From Adiantum capillus-veneris (taxonomy: Eukaryota; Streptophyta; Polypodiopsida; Polypodiales; Pteridaceae), in NCBI GenBank assembly GCA_014529385.2, contig CM043942.1, positions 18,797,991 through 18,861,990 on the forward strand: 64,000 nucleotides of DNA, written 5' to 3'. Below the pieces are notes generated by a model that searched no databases, had not been told where the DNA came from, and was given only the letters and a program-made list of their open reading frames with translations. Shown piece after piece: positions 22,151 through 33,560 of this stretch (position 1 is its first letter; every line of letters starts with the position of its first letter). Position numbers and translations under genes: made by a program.

Positions 22151-24254
22151 AAGTAGATTTATATGTGTTGAATAAAAAGGAGATAATGTGGACTACATTT
22201 GTTGAGGGGACATACAAGTGGAAGGAGATGGCAAAGGGCGTAGACGTTAGGGGGACACGAAATGACCTTGCACAGCCGGCTCTTCATGAAGAAAAGGCCT
22301 CTCACAAGCACTAGTGCAGATTTTGTTGGTGGTTTTATTATGTGAACATTCAAACAAATGGCCAATATGGTTTTGTTGATGTTCTGGTGTGGCTGGTCGT
22401 TTGGACCATCAGCAAAGTGATTTGAAGAGCCAACAATCTTTGAGCCCTTCCTCGTAACTACGTAGCCTCACGGCATGCTTCTTTTTGGGGCTTACCTTTC
22501 AGCTCTGTGAATTGGTGATAAGTGTGGGAAAGACATCTAGGATTATTAAAAGGGCCTGATCAGGATTAGGCATGGAGTTCTGTCCTATGGATGGCAAGCT
22601 TATGATGATTTGCCATAGCCATTGCCTCTAAGCATGTGGGCAAGATAAGGCCTGGTCGAATGTCATCAGTTGACACCAGTGCTGCCACATTATGGCAATT
22701 TGCTCCAGAGGTATGTCCACCATGGACATGAACCTTCCAACCGCGGAAGGAGGAGAATGGGAAGCTCTTTAGCATGACGAGAAGAAAAATTTGTGCCTCA
22801 TCCATTTTTTCAGCGTGGGTTTGAAATTAGGGCTGGCCCCAATGTTTCAAGTGTCCTCCTCAATATCGAAAAGAACGTCCTACTGACAGCACAGCATACA
22901 TGAAAAACATTCTGGTAAGCAGGAAAAAAACACAAGAATTGAATGGAGAACATGGAAGGTAACTTAGCTTCTATTATTCATTGTTTAGTTTCCAATTTGT
23001 CAGGTAAACAGTTGACATTCATGTAAGTGTACATAGCTTGCTAGCTAAAATTTTCTTTGCATTGATGCCTGCAAGCGCCACACCTAATAAAACAATCCAG
23101 AATTGTGGTTATTGATCTACACAAACCAACTTTATAATGACATACGATTAGAAAAGACTGATAATTTTTGTCAGAGGTCGGTTATAATTGAGCATTTTTA
23201 ACTTCCCATTGCTCAATTTGTTGTGATGACTTGGGAGTCTTCTTTGGCATGGCGGCATACGCTGCACGAATTTGCAATTCAATTTTCTTCTTCCTACTGT
23301 TTTCTCTGCGTTTGAGAAATGTATAACATCAACAAGAATTTAGCACAGAACATTTGATTCTCTACTCTCCTGCACCAAATCAGCCAAAAGGCAGCTTAGC
23401 TGAGCGTATTCGATCGTGATTGTGGACATTGGTTGCTTCTTGCTCAGAAGTGTCATAGCAAGCAGTCCAATCTAAGGACTAAGAGGCACGTAAAGCTAGC
23501 AGTAATGCTTCCCTTTAGGATAAAATAACCCCAAGATGGCTAGCGTCACTGAGCAGTGAAAGATCCTCCGCTTATCATGTGCGTTCAAGAGTAATAACAC
23601 CCTATATTTTGTTGGATGTGGAGGGTGAAGATGGAGGAGGACGACGAGCAGAGCCAGGAGAGAAAGAAACTCGCTTACAGAATAAATGATCTCTATTAAA
23701 AAAGGACGAATGCAATGTATATAAAGAAAGCATTCAAGTCTGAGATCCTTTTGGCCAACGGTATAATCTCTTTTATTGACATTTTGATTGCAATCTCTAG
23801 CAGTTTTTAAGTGTTCAACCTTTGCTATGAGCATATAGTCAACCAGATGGTGGTTTATTAGAGGAGGAGGAGGAGGAGGAGGAGAGGAGAGGAGAGGGAG
23901 AGGAGAGGGAGGGGGGGTTGGTTAATGTCAGGGCTAAAGTAGTGTGGGACAAGATCCTAGGCCAAGGATAAGAATGTGCTAAGCTTAGGGTTCTCCTAAA
24001 GATAGAGTCCAGAAGGCCCTATAAGAGGTGCGGTTTCGGTGAAGAAGAGCATGCCAGTTAGTTCCCTCTAGCCTTACAAGGTACATAAAAGGTGGAGTCG
24101 ACACACGTGGCAAGCAACCTCCCACACATGCAAAACATTATATATGTAATATTTTTAAATAAAAAAACTCTTTCAATGTGTTTCTATTAGCCAACGTTCG
24201 TGCTTGCCATGGCTCATCTCTCTTTTTAGTCCCAACAATTGACACATTGTTCTT
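22151..24254. other. Non-coding region downstream of PPR gene
   Basis: No convincing gene is seen on either strand. Short frames (for example 22566-22805 and 23496-23834 on the minus strand) show no recognisable domain. The region includes a purine-only run at 23861-23917. Confidence 0.5.
23861..23917. repeat. (GGA)n / purine-only run
   Basis: 57 bases of G and A only: first eight GGA triplets, then GGAGA and GGGA variants. A mirror-like polypurine run of this type can form triplex DNA, but nothing shows a function. Confidence 0.9.
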
Positions 24255-24440
24255 GTGTAGATATGGCACTGAGGACTGCAGGCCTATTGCTACTCCTATA
24301 AACAAGATTTGAAGTTGAGTCTTCAACGACTCTCTATCGGCAAGGTGTTGATTACCTTATTTATGTGTGAATTGTGAGGCCAGACATTCAATTGGTAGTC
24401 TCCCAAGTGAGCAGATTTATGCATAGCTGAGTGTCTTTGC
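24255..24440 (+). mobile_element. Fossil copia RT-RNase H fragment
   Basis: Conceptual translation gives 'PIATPINKI' near 24280. Then, in one frame around 24343-24425, it gives 'VDYLIYV', a stop, and 'IVRPDIQLVVSQVSRFMHS', the region linking copia RT to RNase H. It also aligns at DNA level with 32208-32375 in C3, so it is probably the same family. No LTRs or other domains remain. Confidence 0.65.
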
Positions 24441-27400
24441 AATAACAGCTTGTCAAGAGAATCGCATGGGATGGTCACTTTTCAAAACCTATCTCATATC
24501 ATGTGGGTTAACCAGAGAGGAGGATGTGAACTCAAAAATCGTATATTTCATGTTATAGAATGCGGGTGAGGTTTTTTGAAAGATGCCCATAGTGCAACTG
24601 TTGTTTGAATAAAACCTTCCTAGGAATGTGATGGGTCTCCTAAACCATGGAGGATGTGTACCACCTGTTTTAGTGGTTGTGAGATTCTTTGGTATTTGTC
24701 ATAATTGTACTTAGAACATATCATAAAGACATAATGAAAATTTTGAAAAAGTACGAAGCACATTTGGTGGCCCATACTGCCAAATATGCGATAGACAAGA
24801 AACACCTTAGCAAACATTCGTTCTTCTTTTGACAAGCTTACACAAATTTGGCATCTCATAGCACCAAAATTGCATACAAATATGAAACATGTAGACTACC
24901 TTTAGTAAAAAGTTAACCAAGTATGAGCTATAAAAGACCCTAACATTGACACTAGCATTACACTAGTCCTGTAAAAAGATAGCCACTTTTGTGTCTTTAA
25001 GAGGCTTTTGTAAAAAAATAATTCAACAGCTATTTAGATGTTTTTTAAAAAAATCCTCTCAAGGAAATGCGCCCAACACATAGTACGAGTTGACAAAAAA
25101 TGTCGTGAAAATAAATCAAGAGTTGAAGTTGTCTTTGCATGGCCATCTCTAAGGACTAATTTGGTAAAATGTGTATAATTTTACTAAATTGACTCAGTGG
25201 TAGACCTTTTTTTTTAACAGACTCAAAATTGTTTGAAAATACCCTCAATAGGTATGTAATGAGCCTATCACACTTCTATGGTAGAACTTTTTTATATATT
25301 AAAAAAACAGACTCAAAATTGTTTGAAAAATCCCTCAATACGTATGTAATGAGCCTATCACATTTCTATGTTGCTTACATAAAGACTGACAACATTTACT
25401 ACTCACCCAAGTTAAGTAGTAAATTACAAGTTTACGCCAAAAGGCTCTTTAAAAATAAATAAATTATTTTTAGCATTCATAACTCAAATAAGTCTCTTAG
25501 AGTCTTAGACATATCCTAACATGATGCTCAAGAAGTTTCATGAAGTTTTGATGTCATATGCAAACGTTATGCTTAAAATACTAGAATCTAGGCATGAGCC
25601 ACTTTAATTGCTCCAGCCACTTTTGTGGCCCATTACAAGACTAATATTAGTGCCATTGGATCTTTACATAAAATCTTGGTTGAAGGCACCACTTACTCTA
25701 GCTTTCCGTTGAGAAAATCATGACAAAAGAACTCGGATCACAAACAAAAGCTTGCTTATAGAAGACCATAATTGTACTTTTTGAATATTGAATCAATAAT
25801 CCTAAGATCGTAAACAAAGAGAACTATGTGGAGCCCGTTGCTCATTATGAGAAGAAAAATAATACTTTGTGAAGGCATGGCATATTCCTAAATACAAAAT
25901 TGTAGAGGATAAGTCCTTGCGACAATAAAGTGAGTTGTACGGACCATGTTGTAAAGGTATGATACTCTTCCTAAAATCGGTTAAAGAACCATTTTATGGA
26001 AAAAATGAATGAAAGAACAATGCACTACTGAAGGATGACCTTGCAATCATAAGTGATTCATGATAATCTCCCATGCCATTAAGCATTGGTGTCACCAAGG
26101 CCCAATATACTTGAAGCATGTGCCAAAATGTTTGCAAAAGAAGCATCCTTGGACCTTGGGTAGCCTTGCCACCATCAAATCTTCTTGACACTTGTCTAAC
26201 TATCCTTTCAATGCTCTGTCTTACAGATGACTTTTGCCAACATACAAATAGTTGGTTTTGCTACATCTAAAAATCTTGACTTTACTTGATTGAGAGTAAA
26301 TTTTGTCGCAATTGTTCAATGTTTGATAAAAGATCGTTCTTGCTAGTGGTATTAAACTTGCTTATTGCTTAACTTACAAGGCTTTAATGATTTTCACCCC
26401 AAAATTCTTCTAGTTGATTATCTTTATAAAAGCTACAATCCTTTGGCTAGCACAACACTAAGAAAATATTCACAAGCTGCAAAATACAACACACAAGTGG
26501 CCATAAATTCACGTAAGCCTCGGTCACCTAGCGCATAAGCATAGCAAACCTAAAAAAGAATGTGACTTTTGTCCTTGGCAGTTTGTTGCGGGACAAAGCT
26601 GCTAAAAGGGTTTTAGGAGGGTGCCCAAAATAGGGCGCCCACTCTCTTAATAGATGAGAGAGATGGCAACAAGCAGCGATGAGAGAGGAAGATGAATTTG
26701 TAGCCTCTGTTAGAAGCCATTTTGGCCTATGGAATGAGCTGAACACTTATGACAGCTATTCCAGGTTGGTCAGCTAGAGTTGGTTTAGATTAGATCACGA
26801 CTTCAGACATCAAATTACACAAAAACTAAAATGAAATGCAGAGATTGGAGCTCAAATATAGACTAAAGTAGAAGCTGAGACTAGAAATTGAAACTGGAAT
26901 TAGTGTAAGCAAAGTGCAACAATGTGAACCAAGACTTGTTTGAGCTTAATGATGAGAGTTACAAAGGTACAAGAGCATGAAGAGCTCCAAGACGCTAAGC
27001 AGTAATCGTGAGATGTGATAAGTCCCATAAAATTCAGTAGTGAGCCCTGTTTATAGCCCTTGGACTGGGCCTCTGAACGGTTGTATCAGTTATTGCAACA
27101 ACTGGCCTTGGTAATTACTAGTGCAGTCGGCCCCGTCGCCCATCTGAATCTTCATTTGGAGGATATTCCCAACATTTACATTTCCTTCCCCCTTTTATTT
27201 GAATTTTGGAATGTTTCCAAAATTTTGGAAGACCCCTGTGATCAGTCAAGCGGTATCAGTCCGCCGAACTATCTTTCATTTTTCAAGAGCCTTCTTTCTT
27301 GGAAATCACTCCTGGTGGCGCAATGGGACCTCCTTGATTCTCTCTCTGGATATTTTTCAATGGCTATTGGCGCTCTCATCATGTGAATTCTATACCCAGA

Positions 27401-27719
27401 ATGCTTCTCTAGTCATTCCAGCCTCCATTTGGGTTGTCTTTCCTACGGCTAAACTTTGAGAATCTCTTGCTCTATGGCAACCTTCCTTCGGATACACTCA
27501 TACTTGATTAACAAAAATGGGAGAGAGTGGGTGTACCAGTCTTCATTAATAGTAGTGGGTTAGAGGAGCTGCAAATTGACTAAGGAGATGGATCTCCCAT
27601 TCCATCTCTTTCTTCTATTGCTCTTCCTCTATACCTGCTCTTCTCTCTTTCATCTCTGTTATGGCTTCTTCCATCGGTCGTATGATCTCACAACCACTGT
27701 CTCAGGTGCATCGCTTTCC
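24441..27719. other. AT-rich non-coding region
   Basis: No gene, RNA or complete element is recognised in 3.3 kb. It contains one direct duplication (25219-25370). Frames at 27060-27459 are short and overlap without family likeness. Confidence 0.45.
25219..25370. repeat. Direct duplication, 89-bp spacing
   Basis: The phrase agactcaaaattgtttgaaa followed by '(t)ccctcaata.gtatgtaatgag' and 'cctatcaca.ttctatg' occurs at 25219-25280 and again at 25308-25370, with a few differences. Confidence 0.8.
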
Positions 27720-28742
27720 TCTCTTCTCTTTTATTTTTTGGAACATCTTGTGTTGCTTTTGTTGATTTCCTTTATCTTGATCTTTACTAGTTGTGGGGCG
27801 AGTAGCTTGAGACGTGGATCTTTGTTGTTGGGTTTGTTGAGATCCCTGTTGGGTGTCTCCCTCTTTCTGCGTGTCATCCTGTTTACCTTGGTCGTCATCT
27901 CCTTGTTCTCTTGTATCTAGAAATTCTTGCTGCTTGCACTCTAGGTAAGGGCAGCCACTTGTGCTTTTAAATCCTCATTTTCCTTTTTGAGGGCAACATT
28001 CTCTGTTTGAAGTGCTTCTTCCCGAGCCAAGGCACCAATCGTGGCATCTTGTCTCATCCTCACTTGTACCCTAACTGCTCTTTCTAGCTCATAAATTCTT
28101 GGGCTTGCATCTGATGGTGTTGTACTTGTCTCTGCCAACCTTGTCAATCGCCTATTGCCTTGATCTTTTCAACGATGCGACATTGGGCCATAAGCTCCTC
28201 TTTTGTATTGACCAACTGTACTTTTGCTATTGCTAGCTGGTTTTCTAGTGTATATGCCTGGTTGTAAACTTTTGTAAAGACTATTTGTAGATCACTAATC
28301 ACTTCTTTGTAGACAACAACAACTCTTTTGATGGCATCTATTTCTTCCTGAGCTTCAACTAACTTCTCTTTTTCTGGAAGCAACTAGATTTTTTGATTCT
28401 TATTCTCCTTGTCGTGCTATCTGATCGTCTATCACTAGATCCTCTTGTTCATTTTTGAGAGTATGAAGCTCAACATATACTTTTTCTAGCTCAATTTGTA
28501 GTGTCAGGATGGCGTTCTAGTCTTGCATGTGATCTTGTATAGCCACATTGTACAAATCTGTTTCTACCCATTGCAAGGCCTAGTAGTAGGGATCGACCAT
28601 GCTCCATTGACGTGTTGTGGTGTTGGGTATTGGCACTGGTCGCAGTATTTCTTCTATGGCTATAGGAAGATTTGGTGGCTAACCTGATCTCTGGTTTCTC
28701 CTTGGGTGTCTTGAGCTTGTGAGGTCCTTTTCGTGGAGAGGT
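27720..28742 (-). pseudogene. Decayed coiled-coil protein gene, 3' part
   Basis: Read on the minus strand, a charged helical segment (28383 to 28144: 'EAQEEIDAIKRVVVVYKEV', 'LENQLAIAKVQLVNTKEEL') is followed by another (28120 to 27945: 'ENVALKKENEDLKAQV'). A Gln/Asp-rich low-complexity tail lies at about 27915-27735 ('DTQQGSQQTQQQRSTSQAT'). Heptad-like Leu/Ile spacing indicates a coiled coil. Stops and a frame change separate the pieces. The upstream part continues beyond copia C3, at 33262-33560. I do not recognise the family; it could be a host gene or a captured or element-encoded protein. Confidence 0.45.
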
Positions 28743-28869
28743 TGTTACCATCATATACATGTGGTAGTGATGTGTGTGAACACACTTAGGACCGTCGGGG
28801 CATTTTTTCCCTCACTAGGAGGTTTTTCCACCCATGCATTGTATATATGCCCATCATACTAGGGCTACC
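28743..28869 (+). repeat. C3 5' LTR, truncated
   Basis: It matches the first ~127 bp of the right LTR up to 'actagggctacc', after which the two diverge. The lost part includes the LTR 3' end. Confidence 0.82.
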
Positions 28870-28969
28870 CACAGTAGGTTGGGATGTAAAGGATTCGCAG
28901 GCTCATCCGTTGATTGTGTTTTCTATGAATCGCACTAGTACTCCTCACATTTGTTCAGTGAAATTTGCA

Positions 28970-29750
28970 AAATAGTCTTGGGATATTTTGGCTGGTCTTT
29001 ATGCAAGCCGCAATGAGGCAAAAATTACATTGCTACATAAAGAGCCGGAGTCGAAGATTATGCATGAGAACGATGATATGGACACTTTCCGTGTTGGTGT
29101 CAAAGATATCAATGAGCAACTTATTTCTACAGATGAAGTCATTTCAGACAGTTCCCTTGTGCGGACTATTCTTGATGCCTTGCCAGACTCTTATAAGACT
29201 TTTGCTAGTACTTGGGGACTTATGACCCAAGGAAATCTTGAAGTTTTCAAGTGATGCATTGTACACATTGCTGTTGCAAGAGTCATTTTCCAAGAAAAAC
29301 AAGACCCAAGGAAATCTTGAAGTTGTCAAGTTTGATGCATTGTACATATTGCTATTGCAAGTGTCACTTTCCAGGAAAAACAAGACTTGATAGCGTGTAG
29401 TTGAACAGGCTTTTATTGCTGCTCAAAGAAAGGGTGGTAACAGCAATGCAGCCACTTCTTATGGTTCTTCTGCAAGTGGAAATCACCTGTTCCTAATGCT
29501 TCTGCTGCCAACAACTCATCTGGAAATTCTGGTGATAAGGGAAAAAAGAAGATGCGCTGCCATTATTGTAAAGCTAATGATCACTTGATCAAGCAGTGTC
29601 CTAAGTTGAAGGCCAAAGAGGCTAAGAAGAAAGAGGGTGGTTCCACTGCAAATGCTGGTTCCACTACAAATGCAGCTATTGTTGAGTCTTCTGTGAAAGG
29701 AGACTATGATGCTGATGTTGATGCAGAATGGGCTTTTAGTGCATAGTGTA
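28970..29750 (+). pseudogene. C3 gag, N-terminally deleted
   Basis: The segment starts within the copia gag helical domain ('WLVFMQ'/'AGLYASRNEAKITLLH'), with 'LVRTILDALPDSYKTFAS' at about 29155-29215. A 79-bp tandem duplication follows. A knuckle CHYCKANDHLIKQC lies near 29555-29595, the CX2CX4HX4C spacing of copia gag. The region is frame-shifted between blocks. Confidence 0.82.
29224..29386 (+). repeat. 79-bp tandem duplication in C3 gag
   Basis: The unit gacccaaggaaatcttgaag through 'caagaaaaacaa' occurs at 29224 and again at 29303, with several substitutions between copies. It arose after the gag lost function, or broke it. Confidence 0.88.
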
Positions 29751-30940
29751 CCTATAATCCTATTGTCCATGATGCATGCAGGTCAGTTGCAGCAGATTCA
29801 CATGTGTGGTATTTTGACAGTGGTGCTACAAAGCACATTACCTCAAATCGTGATTTGTTCACCTCTCTTGAGTCTGTCCCTCATGGGAATTCAGTTAGTT
29901 GTGCCAACAATGCCTCTTATCCGGTTCAAGGAGTTGGAAAGATTGTGCTTACTGCTGAAAATGGCAGTTCTTTTACACTTGTTGACGCACTTTATGTACC
30001 TTGGGTCAAGAAGAATATTTTGTCTGTATCTTCACTTGCTAGACTTGGAATTGTAGTCAAGTTTGTGGATGACAGATGTGCAGTACATGATCTCAATTTT
30101 AGTGATAAAATTGTTGCATCTGGCATTTTATGCCGTGGGCTGTATAAGATCACTTTGTATGACAAGTGTGGACATAATTTTGCAAATGTAGTTGTGGACT
30201 CTAAGGCTATTTCAGATGCAAAACTTTGGCATACACGGTTTGAACATCTGAATTCTGTCAGTTTGCTACATTTGCAGAAATCTGATATGGTTGCTTCTTT
30301 GCCGCCTCTTGAAGCACCTATCAAACACATTTGTGAAGGCTGTATTTTGGGTAAGATGCAACGGTCTAAGTTTCCAAAGGATGGTTCAGTTAGGGCCACA
30401 TGCAGGTTGCACCTTGTGCCAGTGATGTTTGTGGTCCCATGCAAACTCCATCACTGGACAATTACCTTTACTTTGTGACTTTCATTGATGATTACTTCAG
30501 GCATGCATGGGTATTTCAACTTAAAGTGAAGTCCAAAGTATTTATGTTCTTCAAGCAATTTTTTTCTATGGTTGAAAATGTCTCGAAATGTACTATGGCC
30601 ATCCTCCATTTCGAGGGGAGGAGTACATGTCTCATGAATTTCATGCAATTTTGGTTAGTTGTGGGATAAAACATCAATGTACAGTGCCTTACCGCCTCAA
30701 CAAAATGGTGTTGCTGAGAGAAAAAATAGGTCACTTACGAAAATGGCACAATGTATGGTCAAAAGTCAAGCTTTTCCGCATTCTTTTGGCTTCAGGCCAT
30801 CATGTGTGCCACTTATGTACTAAACAGGTGTCCTACGAAAGCTTGAAGCATGGCATGATAGAAAGCCTTCTATTGAGCACATTCTATTTTTGGCTGTTTG
30901 GCATGCTTTGGTGCCACAAACACATCACAAAAAAGTGAAT
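29751..30940 (+). pseudogene. C3 protease and integrase, decayed
   Basis: Protease motif 'WYFDSGATKHITSN' lies at about 29804-29845. The pre-integrase segment reads 'LWHTRFEHLNSVSLLHLQ' with CEGC zinc ligands near 30330. The integrase start 'DVCGPMQTPS' and 'FIDDYFRHAWVFQL' are present. The second catalytic Asp block is replaced by degenerate text ('FRGEEYMSHEF'), and the Glu block 'NGVAERKNR' is scrambled across frames at about 30700-30730. Integrase cannot be active. Confidence 0.8.
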
Positions 30941-33034
30941 GATAGCTGTCAAATGTATTTTTGTTGGTTATAGTGCTGAAAGAAAAGGTTACAGGTTGTA
31001 TCATCCACAAAAAAAGCGTATTCTAGTTTCACGAGATGTTGTGTTTGTGGAAGATTATGTTCATACCTTGTTGTCATGTACCAGAGACACTAATGTAGGC
31101 TCACAGGACATTTATGACACTTTGTTGCTTCTTTTTAGTGGTGTAAGTACGAATGTAAATTCCAATGAGGCAAATGTACAGCCTATGGGGGTTTCTGAAA
31201 AAGTTACAAGTCAGCCTATTACTGATGTAGATGTACATGATGCACTTGATGAGGAAAGGGCTGAAAATGAGCAGGCTAGAGGTATGCCAAAATGGCTGGT
31301 GCATACATTGCGTGACAGTAATTGGATGCACCTTTGTCTAGTCGTACTTGTTCTGGATCTCGCCATGCATCTTATGCATTAGATTGTTATGCTTTGGCTG
31401 TGTCTAGCTTACATGAGTTTGAGGATCCTCTGTCTTTTGATGAAGCACATAATTCAGAAAATTGGATGGTTGCCATGCAATGAGAATGTGATGCACTTAT
31501 AGAAAATGACACAAGGACTTTATGTGATTTGCTTCCTGGAAAAAAGGCCATTAATACGAAGTGGGTTTACAAGTTGAAATGCAAGCCGGATGGTGAGATT
31601 GATCGCTATAAGGTTCCACTTGTTGCAAAGGGTTATGCACAGCAAAAAGACAGATTATGAAGAGACTTTTGCTCCCACTTGTCGTATGACTATTGTGAAT
31701 TTTCTATGTGCATTGGCAAATCATTTTGGTTGGGATGTACATCAATCAGACAATGTTACTGCATTCTTGAATGGTGACATATTTGAGGAAATTTATGTAA
31801 TGCAGTCTCGTGGTTTTGTCTCACGAAAGGACAAGAGAATAAGGTATGCAAGTGTAAAAAAGCTTTATATGGGTTAAATAAATCTCCTCGTGCTGTGGTA
31901 TGAGAAGGCTAACACTCATTTGGTCAAACAAGGCTTTTGTAATAACATTCCAACAAAAAGCACATTGTATGTAAAGAGTGAGGGTGATGTACTTCTCATT
32001 GTGGTTCTTTATCTGGATGATTTGCTGATCACTGGACCAAATGAGGGACATATTGCTGAATTTAAGGCTGATTTGAATGCTACTTTCAAGATGAAAGATT
32101 TGGGGTTGTTGCATCATTACTTGGGTGTATAGTTTAAGCAGTGTGATGGTGGTATTTCCTTGTGTCAGACATTGCTATGAAAGTTTGGACTTGAGGATTG
32201 CAAACGTATTGCCACTCCCATGGAAACAGGTTTGAAATTGAGTCTTCATTATGTTGGTGATTCTGCAGGTGTCACTCTTTACCAAAATGTTGTTGGATGC
32301 CTCATTTATGTATGCAACACGAGGCCGGATATTCAGTTTGCAATATCACATGTTAGCAGATTTATGCATAGCCCAAGGTCTAAGCATTGGTAGGCTCTCA
32401 AGATGATTTTCCGCTACTTGAGTGACACTCTAAATCTTGGCTTGTTTTATCCCAAGGGGGGATCATTGCCGCCAGACTTACATGCTTTTTTGGACTCAAA
32501 TTAGGCTGGTTGTTTTGACACGCGAGTGTCCACAAGTGGGTTTTTTTTCATGCTTGGCAGTTCATGTATATCATGGTTGAGCAAGAAGCAACCTATTGTG
32601 GCCACTTCTAGTTGTGAGGCTGAGTACAAGGTAGTCTTCACAGCTATGTTTGAGTGTGTATGGCTCAGACGCCTTATGGGGCCGACTTGGGTGTTGGACA
32701 TGACAGTGCCAACACTATCTACACTGACAGTCAGAGCGCATTGGCAGTTGCAAGGAACCCAATTTTTCATGGTCCGCACAAAGCACATTGAAGTGCATTA
32801 CCACTATGTCAGAGAGAGGCTCTTAGCAGGAGAGATTAGCTTGGCTTATGTGCCAACACATGACAGCCTTGCAGATATTTTCACAAAGGCATTGTCTCGT
32901 GAGAAGTTTGAAGCTTTCCGCAAAGCTTTGGGCTTACTTCCCCTTTGTGGACTGATCATGTCCTCCTCAGAGCATGGCACTTCCCTTTACTCTATGTGCC
33001 AGCTCTCATTCACCGCATCACTCCAGGGAGGATT
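30941..33034 (+). pseudogene. C3 reverse transcriptase-RNase H, decayed
   Basis: Blocks in order are 'CIFVGYSAERKGYRLYHP' (integrase C-terminus, 30960-31010), 'NTKWVYKLKCKPDGEIDRYK' (31553-31612), 'LYLDDLLITGPN' (RT catalytic box with both Asp residues, about 32015-32045), 'SWLSKKQPIVATSSCEAEY' (RNase H, 32570-32625) and 'TKHIEVHYHYVRERLL'. At least six stops or frame changes separate them. Confidence 0.82.
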
Positions 33035-33261
33035 TGTTACCATATACATGTGGTAGTGCTGTGTGTGAACACACTTAGGACCGCCGATGCATTTTTTCCC
33101 TTGTAGGAGGTTTTTCCCCCCGTGCACTGTGTATAAGCCCATCATACTAGGGCTACCTATCTTTCAATTGCGCACTAAGTAATACACTCTCTATTGTGTG
33201 CCTTGAGCTTCCTTTGTCTTCTCCAAGATCTGTGTGTTTTCCTGCAACCCTAATTCCAACA
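33035..33261 (+). repeat. C3 3' LTR
   Basis: It is 227 bp, TGTTACC...ATTCCAACA, preceded by the purine-rich ccagggaggatt and followed by TAGGT. Confidence 0.82.
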
Positions 33262-33560
33262 TAGGTTTTTCCTTGTGTCATTTCATTTCTGTAATCTTCA
33301 TAGAAATGCTACTCTGACCAAGATTGGAAACTCTTTGTTGAGCTGTCGGAGTCACTTCTTTTCTTTGATTTCTTTGAAAATTCTGCAGCTTTTTGAGTTG
33401 TTTCCTCTGCTAGCTTTGCTTGCTCCATTTGTGCCCACATTTCTTCTAACTATTCTGTAGTGACAAGGGTGGATGATAGGTTTTTGGTCCTAACTTGGAG
33501 TGGAACCCATTTCTCAGCAAAGTCACCATCATTGAATTTGTTCTTTTTGAATTATTTGGA
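33262..33560 (-). pseudogene. Decayed coiled-coil protein gene, 5' part
   Basis: The minus-strand frame reads 'FNDGDFAEKWVPLQV', 'LEEMWAQMEQAKLAEETTQ' and 'KAAEFSKKSKKRSDSDS', with stops near 33460 and 33310. It runs up to the C3 insertion and its sense continues on the other side (28742 downward). The product is Lys/Glu-rich and probably helical; the family is unknown. Confidence 0.4.

Larger units (their letters stand above)
28743..33261 (+). mobile_element. C3: Ty1/copia element with 5' deletion
   Basis: Matching termini lie at 28743 (TGTTACCATCATATACATG) and 33035 (TGTTACCATATACATG), with flanks GAGGT (28738-28742) and TAGGT (33262-33266), a 5-bp duplication with one mismatch. The left LTR is cut after about 127 bp, and the primer-binding site, leader and gag N-terminus are missing. 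Domain order gag, protease, integrase, RT, RNase H marks copia. It interrupts the minus-strand coiled-coil gene. Coding regions are full of stops and frame changes. Confidence 0.88.

Noticed and set aside
22566-22805. 79-codon minus-strand frame with Cys and His
   Set aside because: The Cys/His spacing fits no known zinc motif and the frame is short.
23496-23834. 112-codon minus-strand frame
   Set aside because: No domain, no codon bias visible and no related copy; probably chance.
27576-27920. 114-codon hydrophobic frame resembling a membrane protein
   Set aside because: It is antisense to the Gln/Asp-rich tail of the minus-strand coiled-coil remnant. Hydrophobicity arises from reading charged codons on the wrong strand.
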